Positions 9,615 to 21,866 of a stretch of DNA of 64,000 bases are shown in pieces. The notes beneath the pieces were generated by a model. That model was not told the DNA's origin, ran no database searches, and was given only the letters and a program-made list of their open reading frames with translations. The stretch is taken from contig JASWJB010000053.1 of assembly GCA_032433595.1 (NCBI GenBank), positions 1-64,000 on the forward strand, written 5' to 3'. Position 1 is the first letter of the stretch, and each line of letters begins with the position of its first letter. The position numbers and the translations under genes are program-made. Source of the DNA: Conoideocrella luteorostrata (lineage: Eukaryota > Ascomycota > Sordariomycetes > Hypocreales > Clavicipitaceae).

Positions 9615-11587
9615 GTTTGTGGCTATGTGACGTGCTTGCGTCCTCGTCGATAATTGTTGGCACATCTCAACCACTTTCGGTTGTGAAAAACGATTCTACG
9701 ATGTCGGCGGCCAGGTAGATATGCAAATAGTGAGGCGTGGTATGAAATTAGACGTTAGCTCCACCACCAGGCTGTTATTGGGGTAGCTCCGTCACCAAGA
9801 ATACATAAATACCATAAAAAATTTGTCGGCTTCTGCATTATTCTGTTTGCACTCAAGACCTTATTCTATGGATAAAGCGACAAACCCAGCACGCCATTCA
9901 TCATTTCAATATACTATTTCGTTGGTTCATAATTATTAGGACACCGAACTGTCTTGATGAAAACATTTTCTTCTCCTAGACAAGAAGGTTAGTAGCGACT
10001 TTCGCGGCTTGCAACGCCTTCCCAACTCCATAATAATTAGGTACCAAATGATGATTTCAAACAACTGTTCCCGCGAATCCTGAGCGATTGAACAACATGC
10101 ACTACCATCTGATCAGGATCGTCCCTCAACTTAAACACAACAAGTCCATGAATGACGTTATGCTAACTTGAAATAGGCCAAACAAAATGCGCCAGGTAAC
10201 TCGCTAGCCTGTTGACACTAAAATTTTGCAATCAACTGGTAAGATATAATCGCTTTTGCTACAATTGCTCTTTCCTCAACCATGATGAGAACCCTTTTTT
10301 ATCCAGTTCTGCTACTGAATCATTGTGATGACTCCATAATACCATACCAAGATCTCTGAGAATTTTTTCATGCGATGGCCTTTCATGCTTTGTTTCCATA
10401 ATGTGTACGTTTATAATAATTGCTAATTTAGTCCGTCGTAATAGGCCCGAGGTTCTAGCCCGTATTTGGACGCTTATAAGTGTTGCTAAAAGTTTGAAAG
10501 GTAAGCCCTGCAAGTTGCACTACCTAGCATGATTGTGTGGAAATGGACAGATGATGACATAAGTTCTATCCATTCAACTACTTCATCGTTGCCAAGTCAT
10601 TCTCCCACACTAAAGCTTTCTGTAAAGAAGTAATGACTAGTTGTGGAGTTGCAATTATTTGCGTCATTTGACTTTTGTGTCTTGCCGAACGAGTGGCTCG
10701 TTCTGAGTTGTTTGGGGGGCAGACCGGCGAGGATGACTGAGTAAAACCGGCTTGTCTGAGAAGTTCGTCTTTATATACTTGATTTCAGCCATTTATGAAA
10801 CCGACTGCTAACGCAATTATATTGCAGAGCTGTAAGTTGTAAGGTGCGTAAAATCTGCCATACAATCATCCACAGTTTGGTGGAGGTTCTGGTAAGTTTT
10901 ATGATCGTAGACACCCAAGCAATCTGTAAAAAATGTCAAGAGTTTGTGATCCATTACTCTCCGTAAACGCCGCGGTGAAAGAACATGAGAATACAAAGGT
11001 AGCAGAAAAGAAGGGGAAGAATAATTTTATATATTTAAACTAAAATGAAGAGTAAGTCGCCTTAAGAATGTGTGAAGTGCATTCTGAGTTCTCATTGTTG
11101 TGGGCTGAAGTGGAACTGAGTGATCTTTTATTGTCGCAATTCTGGCCTGGTGGTAAACCATATGCTTCGTGATCACTTATATAATTCCAATTTGGCTATC
11201 TTAGCCCGTCTCGACCATGAGATACTCCAGTCGACTTCAATCATCGCAGGTGCGAGAGCCACAATAGTAGCACTAGGAATAATAGTAGGTCGATCTTTGT
11301 GATATATTTTGGTACTGCTGAAAACTATTGCTTATTTTGCTTTTCTAGGGACAATATATCCAGCTCGTTGCTTACACCATGGTGATATTTTACTATGTTA
11401 GTGCTACCTCTAACAGACGGATAGCAATACTCGCTCACCCATCCGAGCAGCATGGAACAAAGCAGGCTACAACGCAAGGTCCATGATTCAGAGGGGGCTA
11501 TGCAACGGCAAGCCAGCCAGTTCATTTTCTGTTCGTAGTTTGTTGCGGCTGGAACGATGTATTTAGTGAAGCTCATTGAAATCGTCA

Positions 11588-11823
11588 ATGCCAAATGTAT
11601 TTATAATTATCTTTGAAGGCTTTCATTCAGCTAGCTACCTAGGCTAAACTATGGGGGTATCCGCTCTATTAGTGAAGTAGGGCAGGTCCTGCTTATTAGG
11701 GGAAACCTATGGCTTGACTGTGCGGATAAAACCCCTAACTACCACTACCTAATAGGTACAATGACCAACATCATGCTTAAGCCGCACTTTCTCCCAAGGC
11801 AGGGCAGATGCCAAATGTATTTA
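11588..11823. repeat. 16-nt direct repeat bracketing a 204-bp segment with inverted repeats
   Basis: ATGCCAAATGTATTTA occurs at 11588-11603 and again at 11808-11823. The segment between holds an imperfect inverted pair, GGGGGTATCCGC (11653) and GCGGATAAAACCCC (11722), plus CTATTAG (11666) opposite CTAATAG (11749). It could be a decayed small insertion or a local duplication. No coding capacity is visible. Confidence 0.5.
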
Positions 11824-12011
11824 CGGAGATGGCATAATATCCGGCAAGTCAAACCCGGACTAAACATGAGTCGATATACACAAACCATGGGCAGTGACAT
11901 ATGAAGCCAGATCAAAGCTCGAAGGAAAATTATGACAGCTCAAGTTCTCAGCGTAACTAAACTATTTCTGCCGTCGTTCGTTTCGCAAGCAAGTAGGTGA
12001 GAAGCACCCAC

Positions 12012-12102
12012 TACGGAGTACGGAGTAGCTAGTGCGGACTCCCTTGGGTCTACTTATTCATTACGGAGTTCTAAACCTAAAGGTTGTACTCCGTACTCCG
12101 TA
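12012..12102. repeat. 91-bp segment with perfect 16-nt inverted termini
   Basis: The left end 12012-12027 is TACGGAGTACGGAGTA and the right end 12087-12102 is its exact reverse complement. Each end is two overlapping copies of the 9-mer that recurs through the window. A further near-copy (TACGGAGTT) lies at 12062. The arrangement is that of a small hairpin-forming or MITE-like element in the ANP1 upstream region. Confidence 0.8.
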
Positions 12103-12392
12103 CGCCCTACAAAATCCACGCCACGTTGGCTTTCGGCCCAAATAATTATCGACCTAGAAGTTAGCGCGCAGGTTCCTTGGGGTGCGCCTGCCTCCTTACA
12201 TCAACCCTTCCAGGTCTACGCACTCTGTTCAAAGAGAATCGATATTAGTGCTCGCACTTAATGATCGCGGTAAAAGACTCATCAGGACAAGACAAAACAT
12301 CTTCAATACCGCGCCAGCCAGAAACGGTACGCGCAGACCACAAATTCCAGGTGGATTGTCGGCTATCTCATGTCATCCACGGTTTCTCGAAG

Positions 12393-13975
12393 ATGATGCC
12401 ACGGCATCAAGGGAGCGGGTTCTCAAATGGCTATCCGCGAGGCAACACCTTCGATATTTCTCCACACAGGTAAATGCTGCACTGCTTGACAAATGAAATT
12501 ACCTGAGTTCTGATTCCCAGTGACAGGTTTCAGCCTCGATCTTCAGCACCTGGAAGTCGAAGACGAAGAAAACTTCTGATTCGACTTGGTATTACTGCTT
12601 TGGTTTTACTTGGTTTCGCTTTTTGGGTGTATCCATCTAATCCAGTCTTTACCGTCGCGTCGTTTGGGCTCCTCTCTACCACGAACGATGTCGAACTCGA
12701 AACCGTGCGATATTATGACCTAAGTAACGTTCAGGGAACTGCGCGTGGCTGGGAACGTGAAGAACGCATTCTCCTCTGCGTCCCCTTGCGTGACGCAGAG
12801 CCACACCTTCCGATGTTTTTTTCCCATTTGCGGAATTTTACGTACCCACATCATTTGATTGACTTGGCTTTTCTAGTTTCAGACTCCAAAGACAGAACCT
12901 TACAAGTATTGACAGACAACCTGGAACAAATTCAAGTAGACCCTGACCCTAAACAACCGTACGGCGAAGTATCCATAATCGAAAAAGACTTTGGCCAGAA
13001 GGTCAATCAGGATGTGGAAAGCCGACATGGTTTCGCTGCGCAGGCAAGTCGACGGAAGCTTATGGCCCAAGCTCGAAACTGGCTCCTCAGTGCCGCATTA
13101 CGGCCGTATCACTCTTGGGTCTATTGGCGAGACGTAGATGTAGAGACTGCACCCTTCACCATTCTTGAGGATTTGATGCGCCACAACAAAGACGTCATTG
13201 TTCCTAGTAAGTTTTCATTTTGTGTATGCAATCATGTGTTGACTATTTTGTAACTAATTTGCTGCGTGTCAGATGTTTGGCGACCACTTCCAGATTGGCT
13301 CGGTGGCGAACAGCCTTATGACCTGAATTCTTGGCAGGAATCAGAGACTGCGTTGGCTCTTGCTGACACATTGGACGAGGACGCCGTAATTGTGGAAGGT
13401 TATGCGGAATATGCCACATGGAGACCCCATCTTGCATACCTTCGTGATCCCTATGGCGATCCTGATATGGAAATGGATATCGATGGCGTGGGCGGCGTTA
13501 GCATTTTGGCTAGAGCTAAAGTCTTTCGAACCGGCGTTCACTTCCCTGCATTTAGTTTTCAAAAACATGCCGAAACAGAAGGTTTTGGAAAGGTTCGTTA
13601 TTCCTCCTCACGATGTTGCTCACCAAAACGTTAATGCCATTTCATTTCCAAGATGGCCAAAAAAATGCAATACTCGGTTGTCGGCTTGCCGCATTATGTC
13701 ATCTGGCATCTTTATGAACCCAGTGTAGATGATATTCGCCATATGGAGGCAAGTTCACTTAATTCATACAAAACGTACTGTCTAACCATAAGCAGGAAAT
13801 GGAGCAAGAACGTGTCGCGCGTGAGAAGGAAGAACAGGAAATGAAGCTTAAGGAGCAGAAGATGAAAGAAGAATTCGGGGACACCAGTGGTCAATGGGAG
13901 AAAGACAAGCAGAAAATTCTAGAGCAGCAAAAGGAACAGCAACAACATTCGCATCAGCTGGATAGCGTATCCTAG
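12393..13975 (+). CDS. ANP1: Anp1-type subunit of the mannan polymerase (GT62 family)
   Basis: This is a Golgi type II membrane protein of the Anp1/Mnn9/Van1 family, which builds the alpha-1,6-mannan backbone. Five exons: 12393-12469, 12521-13206, 13273-13592, 13653-13748 and 13796-13975, giving 452 residues. A short cytosolic tail (GYPRGNTFDISPHSDRF) precedes the signal anchor (ITALVLLGFAFWVYP). It is followed by YYDLSNVQGTARGWEREE, ILLCVPLRDAEPHLPMFFSH and the DxD-type site in YWRDVDVETAP, then HLYEPSVDDIRHME. A charged C-terminal helix ends near QWEKDKQKI, a feature that favours Anp1 over Mnn9. The fourth intron (13749-13795) begins with GC, not GT (GAG|GCAAGT). The third has an unusual GTTCGT donor. 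The start could also be the adjacent ATG at 12396; an upstream ATG at 12261 in the same frame is less likely. Confidence 0.88.
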
Positions 13976-14664
13976 AATTGATCCTCAGCCGCAGCACCCG
14001 GTGTGCGCATCAGAGGGCTGCGAACGGAGTGAACGTCGGTGAAGAAAATCACCATAATTACCGAGACAACATTCTAACAAGATCAATTGGTATAGTGTAG
14101 GAGGTTCCGCCTTTGAGTGTAGTTTCGTAATAAAACCAGCCAACAACAAGTTACATTCAAGTTGGGTAGTGTGATAATCTAATAAAGTCCACATCTTAGA
14201 TTGATCCGCCGAGAAATTTACATTTTTGCAGCGACTCAAGGAATAAAAGGATTCTGCCAATACATGCTTATACATGTGAGAAGTCTCCTGGTTGTTCTAC
14301 CTAGACCTGCGTCACTGTACATTTGTCAAGCAGGAACTAGCATCCATTCAGGGGTGAAAGGAAAGGCCTGGCATGGGTGGGGCAAGATGCATTGCAAGGA
14401 CACGAGTGGACATTCAAGGCTCAAGCCCCAGCCGTTATAACACCTAACTACTCCGTACAGTCAGTGAGCTCAAACCTTCGGAATACGCGCATCAACTTAA
14501 CGCCGCGAATAGCACGGGCATTGTCCAGACTAGACGTGGTCGTGCGAGTTGCTCTCATTGTACTCTGAGGTATGTTTCCCACATCTTTTTGCTCAGTCCT
14601 TTCGCTGACAATATCATAATATAACTAATTCGTTGTTCCCAGCACGCAGAATCGTCGCCGCACC
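13976..14664. other. Intergenic, ANP1 to GEA
   Basis: These 690 bp have no supported gene. An exact TACTCCGTA lies at 14449-14457, about 200 bp before the GEA start. The sequence 14570-14640 looks like a 5' UTR intron (GTATGTTTCC near 14571, acceptor CAG just before 14644), but this cannot be confirmed. Confidence 0.4.
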
Positions 14665-17600
14665 ATGAGTGCTAATGCTCGGCCGTTCGATATGATGGAG
14701 GACCAACCCCATCCCGAATCTGCAAGCCACCAGTCGCTATTTCACGATGCGCCTCGGATGCAGTACCGAAGTCGCCCTGTATCTGTCGCTGTAGATCCTA
14801 TCTCTCTGGTCATATCCGAATGCATATCAATAACTTCTGCAGTCCAGAAGCACGCCAGGTCACCACACTCCTCAGTGTCAGCTATTCTTGGTGGCAATCC
14901 CAATTCTATACAACTTGGTCCAGCTAGTAGGGTAGCAAAGGCGCGGCATAAATCACGAGCCACTGGAGTCGTGGGTGTTGAAAGTTCGGACGAGACGATT
15001 GCAGCAAGTAATCGATGGGGACTCCTTGGACAGAAAGGCAGGAGCATGCAAGACGAGCCAATGATTGCAGCTTTCGGCAAATTACGACATGAGATTGCGG
15101 CTGTTAAAGGTGTGTTGCTAGCAACCACGACTAACCGAATCCTATTTTGCTAACTTTTGTCAAGATGTCCGCTCGTTCGATGCGCCAGCTTTGCTGGCTC
15201 CCTTTCTCCTTGTAATCCAGGCCAAGGGAACAGCCGCTCCGATTACTATACTTGCGTTGGGCGCGTTAAGGAAGTTCTTAGCCTATGGCTTCGTCTGTTC
15301 AGATTCCCCTCGGTTTGCCCTTGCCATGCAGGCCCTTTCTGCGGCTGTAACACATTGCCAATTTGACATAAGTGACGCGTCTCAGGGTGAAGTCGTACTA
15401 CTTATGATACTGAATCTTATGGAAGATATGATGTCTGGTCCAGGTGGCGATATCTTAAGCGATGAGAGTGTTTGTGATATGATGGGCCGTGGGCTGGCAA
15501 TCTGCTCCCAGCCCAGATTTTCGGCAGTGTTGCGAAGGACTGCAGAAGCTGCGATGGTGCGTATGTGCCAAATTATTTTTGAGGACATCAAGCATCTGGA
15601 ATTGGATTCCAATGACGAACTGGAACGTTGTGTCCAAGACGATCTTGCTGGCTTGAAGATTAACGAGAATTCACCTTTTGGAGACGAAGAAACACCACCA
15701 GAGTCAGAGGATTCGAAATTTGACAAAGAAGGACACTCGTTAAGTCTTGACATTGACAACCAAAACAGAGCGCCTTTATACCCAAGCGCTAAGGATGCTT
15801 CAAGTGACCAAATGGAAGAAATGGAATCCGTGGATCTCAAACCGTATTCGCTGCCCTCTGTTCGAGAGCTGTTTCGAGTTCTCGTCAATTTTCTTGATCC
15901 AAACGATCGTCAACACACGGACACGATGAGGGTGATGGCGATGCGCATTTTGCATGTGGCTTTAGAAGTTTCTGGTCCGTTTATAGCTCGGCATCCGGCA
16001 TTAGCCATAATTGCAGATGACCGCTTATGTTGCTACCTTTTTCAGCTTGTCAGATCCGATAACATGGCTGTTCTGCAAGAGTCATTAATCGTCACAGGCA
16101 CCTTGTTAGCCACTTGTCGAGGCGTTCTTAAGCTTCAGCAGGAGCTTTACTTGTCCTACTTGGTTGCTTGCTTGCACCCTACGGTTCCAATTCCTCGCGA
16201 GCCTGGAATTGACCCATCGCTATATGTTGGAATACCGGAGACACCAAAGCTTGTTAAGCCCCCACCTTCGCAGTCTGGAAGTGGTCGCGCAACGCCAGTG
16301 TCAGTTAAGGATAGACAAAAGCTCGGTTTAGAAGGTGGCGCCCGCAAGCCTGACGCAAGGCAGGCCATGGTCGAAACGATAGGAGTTTTGTCTCGAATGC
16401 CTACATTTGTGGCTGAGCTTTTCGTGAATTATGACTGTGATGTGGACAGAGCTGATTTGTGTGAAGATATTATCGGTTTACTGTCTCGGAATGCTCTACC
16501 TGATTCAGCAACATGGAGTACAACTAGTGTGCCGCCACTCTGTCTGGATGCCTTGCTTCGATACATTCAGTTTCTGGCTGAAAGGCTGAACGACACTCCA
16601 ATGTATGCAGAGTACCCAGATCCAGGTTACCTCCGGGAGCAGCGACGGCGTAAGAAGATAATTGTCAAGGGTGCCAGCAAATTCAACGAAAAGCCAAAAC
16701 TGGGACTTGGCTATTTGGAGGCTCAGGGCATCATATCCGACGCAAATGATGCCGCTGAGGTGGCAAAATTTTTAAAGGGAACTTCGCGGGCGTCTAAGAC
16801 CACTTTGGGAGACTTCCTCTCTAAGCGTGGAAACGAAGTTATTCTAAAGGCCTTTCTAGATCTTTTCGACTTCTCGGGCAAGCGTGTCGATGAGGCGCTA
16901 AGAATTCTTCTTGAAACGTTTAGGCTGCCAGGTGAAGCACCTCTCATTGCTTCAATAGTTGAGTGTTTTTCAGAAAAGTATTGCTCAGATGACACGCCGA
17001 ACGATGTTGCGAATAAGGATGGGGTTTTCATATTAACTTACGCGATAATTATCCTGAATACGGATCAGCACAATCCAAATCTCAAGGCGTCGAAAAGAAT
17101 GACTTTCAACGACTTTTCAAAAAATCTTAGTGGTCAAAACGATGGCAAAGACTTCTCGGCGGAGTTCCTAAAGGCAATTTTCGACTCTATCAAGTCGAAC
17201 GAGATTATTCTACCAGATGAACACGACAACAAGCACGCATTCGATTACGCATGGAGGGAGCTCCTCCTAAAGACAGAAGCAGCTGGCGATCTTGTAATCT
17301 GCAATACCAATATATATGATGCAGACATGTTCGCCGCCACTTGGAAGCCCGTTGTTTCAACACTTTCATATGTTTTCATGTCTGCAACCGACGATGCGGT
17401 GTTTGCTAGAATCGTCAGTGGCTTCGATGAATGTGCTCGCATCGCAGCCAGGTATGAAAATACTGAAGCTCTCGATCAGATAATATACTGTCTTAGTCAC
17501 ATGAGTTCTCTTGCTACAGCCAGTCCATTCAATACGTCCTTAAACACCGAAATACAAGTCGGTGATGGGAGTGTTATGGTGAGCGAGCTTGCTGTCAAAT

Positions 17601-19844
17601 TAGGAAGAGACTTTCGCGCACAGCTAGCCACACTTGTCTTGTTCCGCGTCGTTACGGGAAATGAGACTTTAATACACCGAGGCTGGAAACAGGCAAGTTA
17701 ATCGGAATGTAACTAGCTGCAGAGAGGTCCGTGCTAATAATCCAAAGGTGGTGAGAATTTGGTTGAACCTTTTCGTCAACTCTCTTATACCCTCATTTAC
17801 GGCGGCGAGCAATTCCCCGATGACCATACCAGGGATCCCACTGCAGATGCCTTCTCAAATAATAGATCGTGCTACTAGAACGGCAGAAACAGGTTTCTTT
17901 AGCGCTTTCACCTCTTACATCTCTAGCTACGCCGCTGACGACCCACCGGAGCCGTCAGAGGAGGAATTGGAGAGTACTTTATGCACTGTCGATTGTATTA
18001 AGTCGTGTAATCTGGATCAGGTGTTCCGGCATATTTTGTAAGTCGTGAAGGCTTTTCTTCTTCTTCTTTCCCTGTCCGCAGTCTCTGACTCGTGTAGAAA
18101 TCTGTCTGTCGATGCAACTGCGGAACTAGTTCAAGCGTTACTCGAACAGATTCCTGAAGACGATCAGAGCACCGTAATTGCTGTCAAGCAGGATACTTTA
18201 CCGGCATCTTCAACAGCAGCTCAGGTGCCAGCATCACCACTGCCTACTTACGATCCTACCGTTGCGTACATTCTTGAATTCTGTACAGTGCTGGTAGTGC
18301 GAAACGAAGAATTCATCCAAGCCATGGGCAAAGCTGTTTTAGGTGCTATCTTTGGACTGCTTCGCGACCCCGCGAAGTGGCATCCCATTACTCTCTCCCG
18401 GGCAACGTTCCATGCTCTCTCGTTTCTAAAAAGCAGTTACGTAAGTTATCCCAAGGCTTGTTTACTGTCATCACACTCATACATAGTGCAGGACTATGAC
18501 TTTATCAAGGTTCATTCGTTGCTTCACAATATTGCAAACCTACCTCAGCAAGTCATTAGAAAAACTTCCGATGTTATCTCAATCGGGCTCGCTACCTGTA
18601 CAAACCAACCCGGTGCTTTAAGATGTGAAATGATGAAGTCTCCAGATTTTTGGGTAATTCTTCGCATTCTAGCTGGAAACCCGGACTCCTCTTCGACAGT
18701 ATTTAGTATCTTGGAGAGCAGTGTTACGGGGAATCCGCCTGCAATTAGTGCGGATAACTATGAGGCTGCAATTGCTCTGTTAAACTTTTTTGCTTCCGCC
18801 GCCATCAGTACAGCATATCCGGACCATAACCCAGACTTAAATGAACATGGAGCAGATAGACACTTGAAGAAGACCAAACCGTAAGACTCATTCATCTCAA
18901 CTGACTCGAGTCAATGTGCCTCATTCTTCAGCCTCGCTAATTTGCAGTAGTGACAGCGAGACCATCGATAGAGGCTGCAAAGCAATCAACACCCTACAAA
19001 ATATGACCGCGCGTGTTCCTCAGCTTATGCAACAATCGCGCCTTGAGAGTAGTGAGGGTAAGATAATGTGACCGAACATTCAGCATAGCGAATTGAGCTA
19101 ACACTTCTATCAGCCTGGTCGGCATATTGGCTTCCCGTATTTCAGGCACTTACCACGCAGTGCACTAACCCATGCAGAGACATTCGGCAACTTGCCTTCT
19201 CTGCAATACAACGATCACTCCTTTCCCCGGAGTTAACTCATACTGATGCCAAAGAATGGACGGCTATTTTTGGAAGAGTTCTATTTCCTCTGATAAACAG
19301 ACTTTTGAAACCGGAGGTCTTTTCTGCGGACCGTGATGGGATGAGCGAGATGCGAGTGCAGGCTGCATCTTTACTTTGCAAGGTGTTTTTACAGTACCTA
19401 GTATTACTTTCCGAATGGGATGGCATGCTTGATCTGTGGGTCAAGATCATCGACATCATGGACCGTCTAATGAATAGCGGACAGGGCGATAGTTTGGTAA
19501 GCTACCCTTACAGAAACACTGCACCCAACGCAAGGTTGCTAACAAGTATGAAGGAAGAGGCTGTGCGAGAAAACCTCAAAAACGTTATATTGTTCATGGC
19601 AAGTAGTGGCTATCTTGTTCCTCCAACAGAGGACCCATCAAAACAACTGCTTTGGGATGAGACATGGAAGCGTGTCGATCGGTTTCTCCCGGAGCTACGA
19701 GATGATCTCGCGTCAGAGAGCCTGGAAACGTCGACAATCGCGGACACTGCCCCTAAAGAAAGCAAGGGACAGATGGCGGGACAAGTGCCTCCTCATCCAC
19801 TCGTAGCGGCAGAAGCAGCTGATAAAATGAGCAAAGACGATTAG
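14665..19844 (+). CDS. GEA1: Golgi Arf guanine nucleotide exchange factor, GEA/GBF1 class (Sec7 domain)
   Basis: This protein activates Arf GTPases on the early Golgi for COPI coat assembly. Eight exons: 14665-15109, 15165-17692, 17748-18037, 18098-18440, 18492-18880, 18948-19057, 19114-19496 and 19554-19844, giving 1,592 residues with all phases consistent. The order is DCB/HUS region, then a Sec7 domain from about residue 650 to 840, then HDS repeats. The Sec7 domain has the glutamic finger in FRLPGEA (Glu739) and ILNTDQHNPNLK; its helix reads YAIIILNTD, as in the brefeldin-sensitive GBF1 class. HDS-type sequence includes LDLWVKIIDIMDRLMNSGQG and the C-terminal NLKNVILFMASSGYLVPP. The second intron is GC-AG (CAG|GCAAGT at 17693). 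Introns 18441-18491 (51 nt) and 19497-19553 (57 nt) are multiples of three without stops, so retention would keep the frame. The A. nidulans equivalent is GeaA. Confidence 0.92.
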
Positions 19845-20662
19845 ACATCTGCATTTAGATGAAAATCGTAGGCAAATCAAGTAGATTAGCAGGATATTTG
19901 TAGTACCAGTGTTAAAGTAGATTTTTCATTGCTAATCACAATGCCACCAGACATTGAACAAGTATTTAGAATATTGGATGCCGACAGGTGATGTGTCGAC
20001 CTAAAGTATATCCACAGCAAATGTATCCTAGTGTCGAACAAACAACCAGTAACGCAATTTTAACTTGCAGAGACCTCGTAGGTAGCGAGATCGAATAGTT
20101 AGACAGTTCTATTCAAGGTTGTGAAATGCGAGCACTCTTTAAGAGTATGGATACAAGCACAATAGGTATAAGAGCAAGGCTGAACGTAGACGTAATTTCA
20201 AAAGTGAAGGGGATACTTTTTCTGACTTATGCGAGCGGGCTAGAATCCTCTTATAGCTAGTTTACATGACTTGACCAATTTTAGTGAAGTGTAATAGGCT
20301 AGTCTTGGGGCTTCCGCAGACAAGCGTCTAGAGTAAGAGTCTCTAACTTAAGAGAGAAGAAAGGGAAGAAGTCAAATCGCACTTCGTATATCCCCCTTCT
20401 CTACGGAGTACAGCGCTAGTCCTCCCGCGACTCGTGCGCGCTTCTTCCACTATTAGGGACGCGAGTCAAAGCTCGAGCCCGTAACATCCAAGTCCAAATT
20501 CGTTACGAGAGCATTCCGTCATCTTGTGGGAGATCGTTTCCGCCCTATACAGTGACAACATCACTAACTGTAGTCACCAGCTCACCACGATACTAGGGAC
20601 GCTAGGAAGCCTGTCCTGTCTACTACATAGCATTGGCGGCTGAGGCGAAGGGGTTGACATTC

Positions 20663-20683
20663 TACTCCGTATTAGACGGAGTA
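20663..20683. repeat. Short hairpin of TACTCCGT/ACGGAGTA
   Basis: TACTCCGT and ACGGAGTA, exact reverse complements of 8 nt, are separated by five bases (ATTAG). It is the closest-spaced inverted pair of the recurring motif in the window. Confidence 0.8.
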
Positions 20684-20887
20684 TTGAGGCGCTAATTGCT
20701 TACTAGTACTATACGCCAGCCGATTTCATGAAGCTTCGGATAAGTTAATTATGCCGCCGATGCCCCTATGTGATTTTTTTTTGGATTTTTTTTTCCTCTG
20801 GGGGCTCCGCCGGGGCCGCCTGCAGCGGGCTTCTTCCATAGCAGAATCTCACCGCCTTTTTTTCCCGTATCTCAGAGTTCCTCACAC

Positions 20888-20923
20888 TACGGAGTAGAGT
20901 ATTTCTTTGCAATGTACTCCGTA
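20888..20923. repeat. Inverted pair of the 9-mer, 18-bp loop
   Basis: TACGGAGTA at 20888-20896 faces TACTCCGTA at 20915-20923. The 18 bp between them form a potential hairpin loop in the FIG4 upstream region. Confidence 0.8.
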
Positions 20924-21866
20924 GTACACCACAATACATCACAAATTTCATCGATTAATGGCTAAACGAATTGACAAATTGATCCAATCAGAGAAAGACA
21001 GAAAAATTGATCTTCACTTGTGCCAACACATTTAAGATGCAAAGCGGGAAGCTACGCTTCTCGCTGCTTACCGCTTAGCCGCAAAAGGATCCTCTGTGCT
21101 GACGGAATTGCTCCTACATGGATTTCGGACTTGACCAATTTGGTTAAGTCAAGTAAACGTAGCTATAAAAAGGTTTCTGGCCCAATCATTAAAGTAAATT
21201 CACAAACTTTCCTTTTATACATAAATTGTGTCTTTGCTCAGAGCGTTGCTCTAGTGCCTATTACTTTATTAAAGAGCGCTCCTATCTGATAGCCTTAGAC
21301 TGAACTGCTTAACTATTTAATCTTGTTACGTACGAGGTCACTACGAATCAATTCGGGCCTTTAGTTGATCCATTAACTGAATTGAAGTTACGTTTCTAAT
21401 TGCGTGTCAGACACCAGTATACGTGTGGTATTTGTGTTTTTGGTCGACAAAATAAATATACTATTATGCATAATTAGTCTTCATAAAAAATACAGCCTGG
21501 AGGTCACGTAAATTGTCCGAGACGTTGTGCCCCCTCCTTCCCCCACTCCGTATACGAGAGTTTCCAGCTGGAACAATCGCCGACAAGGCTTCCATGAATT
21601 ATTTGGAGGTTTGGCGCGCTTTACGATGCTAAAAGCCAACTGGGGCGGTCCCTGACGCCGGATCTGCTCCTGCAAGCCTGACTAATTGTGGCCAGTGACC
21701 TCGACGTAGTGGGGCCGCGTGTATGTCCTGCCGTTGTTGGCATTGGGGCGCTGGTCTATCTAATTATCTCGAGGCTTGCATCAGGTCTCATACATCTATC
21801 TTTGTCCCTGAAAATTCTACAGCAGTCTTTCTTTTGAAGTTGGAATATGTGAGCTAAACTTGCGTC

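Larger units (their letters stand above)
9615..12392. other. Long intergenic region, MTR3 to ANP1
   Basis: These 2.8 kb have no recognisable gene. Open frames here (for example 10259-10513 minus and 11325-11594 minus) show no family motif. The right half is structured: a 16-nt direct repeat at 11588/11808 and an inverted pair of double TACGGAGTA motifs at 12012/12087, both listed separately. The rest is ordinary AT-rich sequence. Confidence 0.5.
19845..21866. other. Intergenic, GEA to FIG4
   Basis: These 2.0 kb have no recognisable gene. They hold four exact TACGGAGTA/TACTCCGTA copies (20402, 20663, 20888, 20915), T-runs at about 20773-20794 and a 14-nt direct repeat GACTTGACCAATTT at 20268 and 21128. 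The short open frames lack family motifs. Confidence 0.5.

Noticed and set aside
10259..11594. Several 60-90 residue open frames in the MTR3-ANP1 gap
   Set aside because: No homology is recognisable, there are no plausible splice partners, and they lie in AT-rich sequence where such lengths occur by chance.
18038..18097. Acceptor at 18081 for the third GEA intron
   Set aside because: Using it puts a stop directly in frame; the acceptor at 18097 restores HILNLSVDATAEL.
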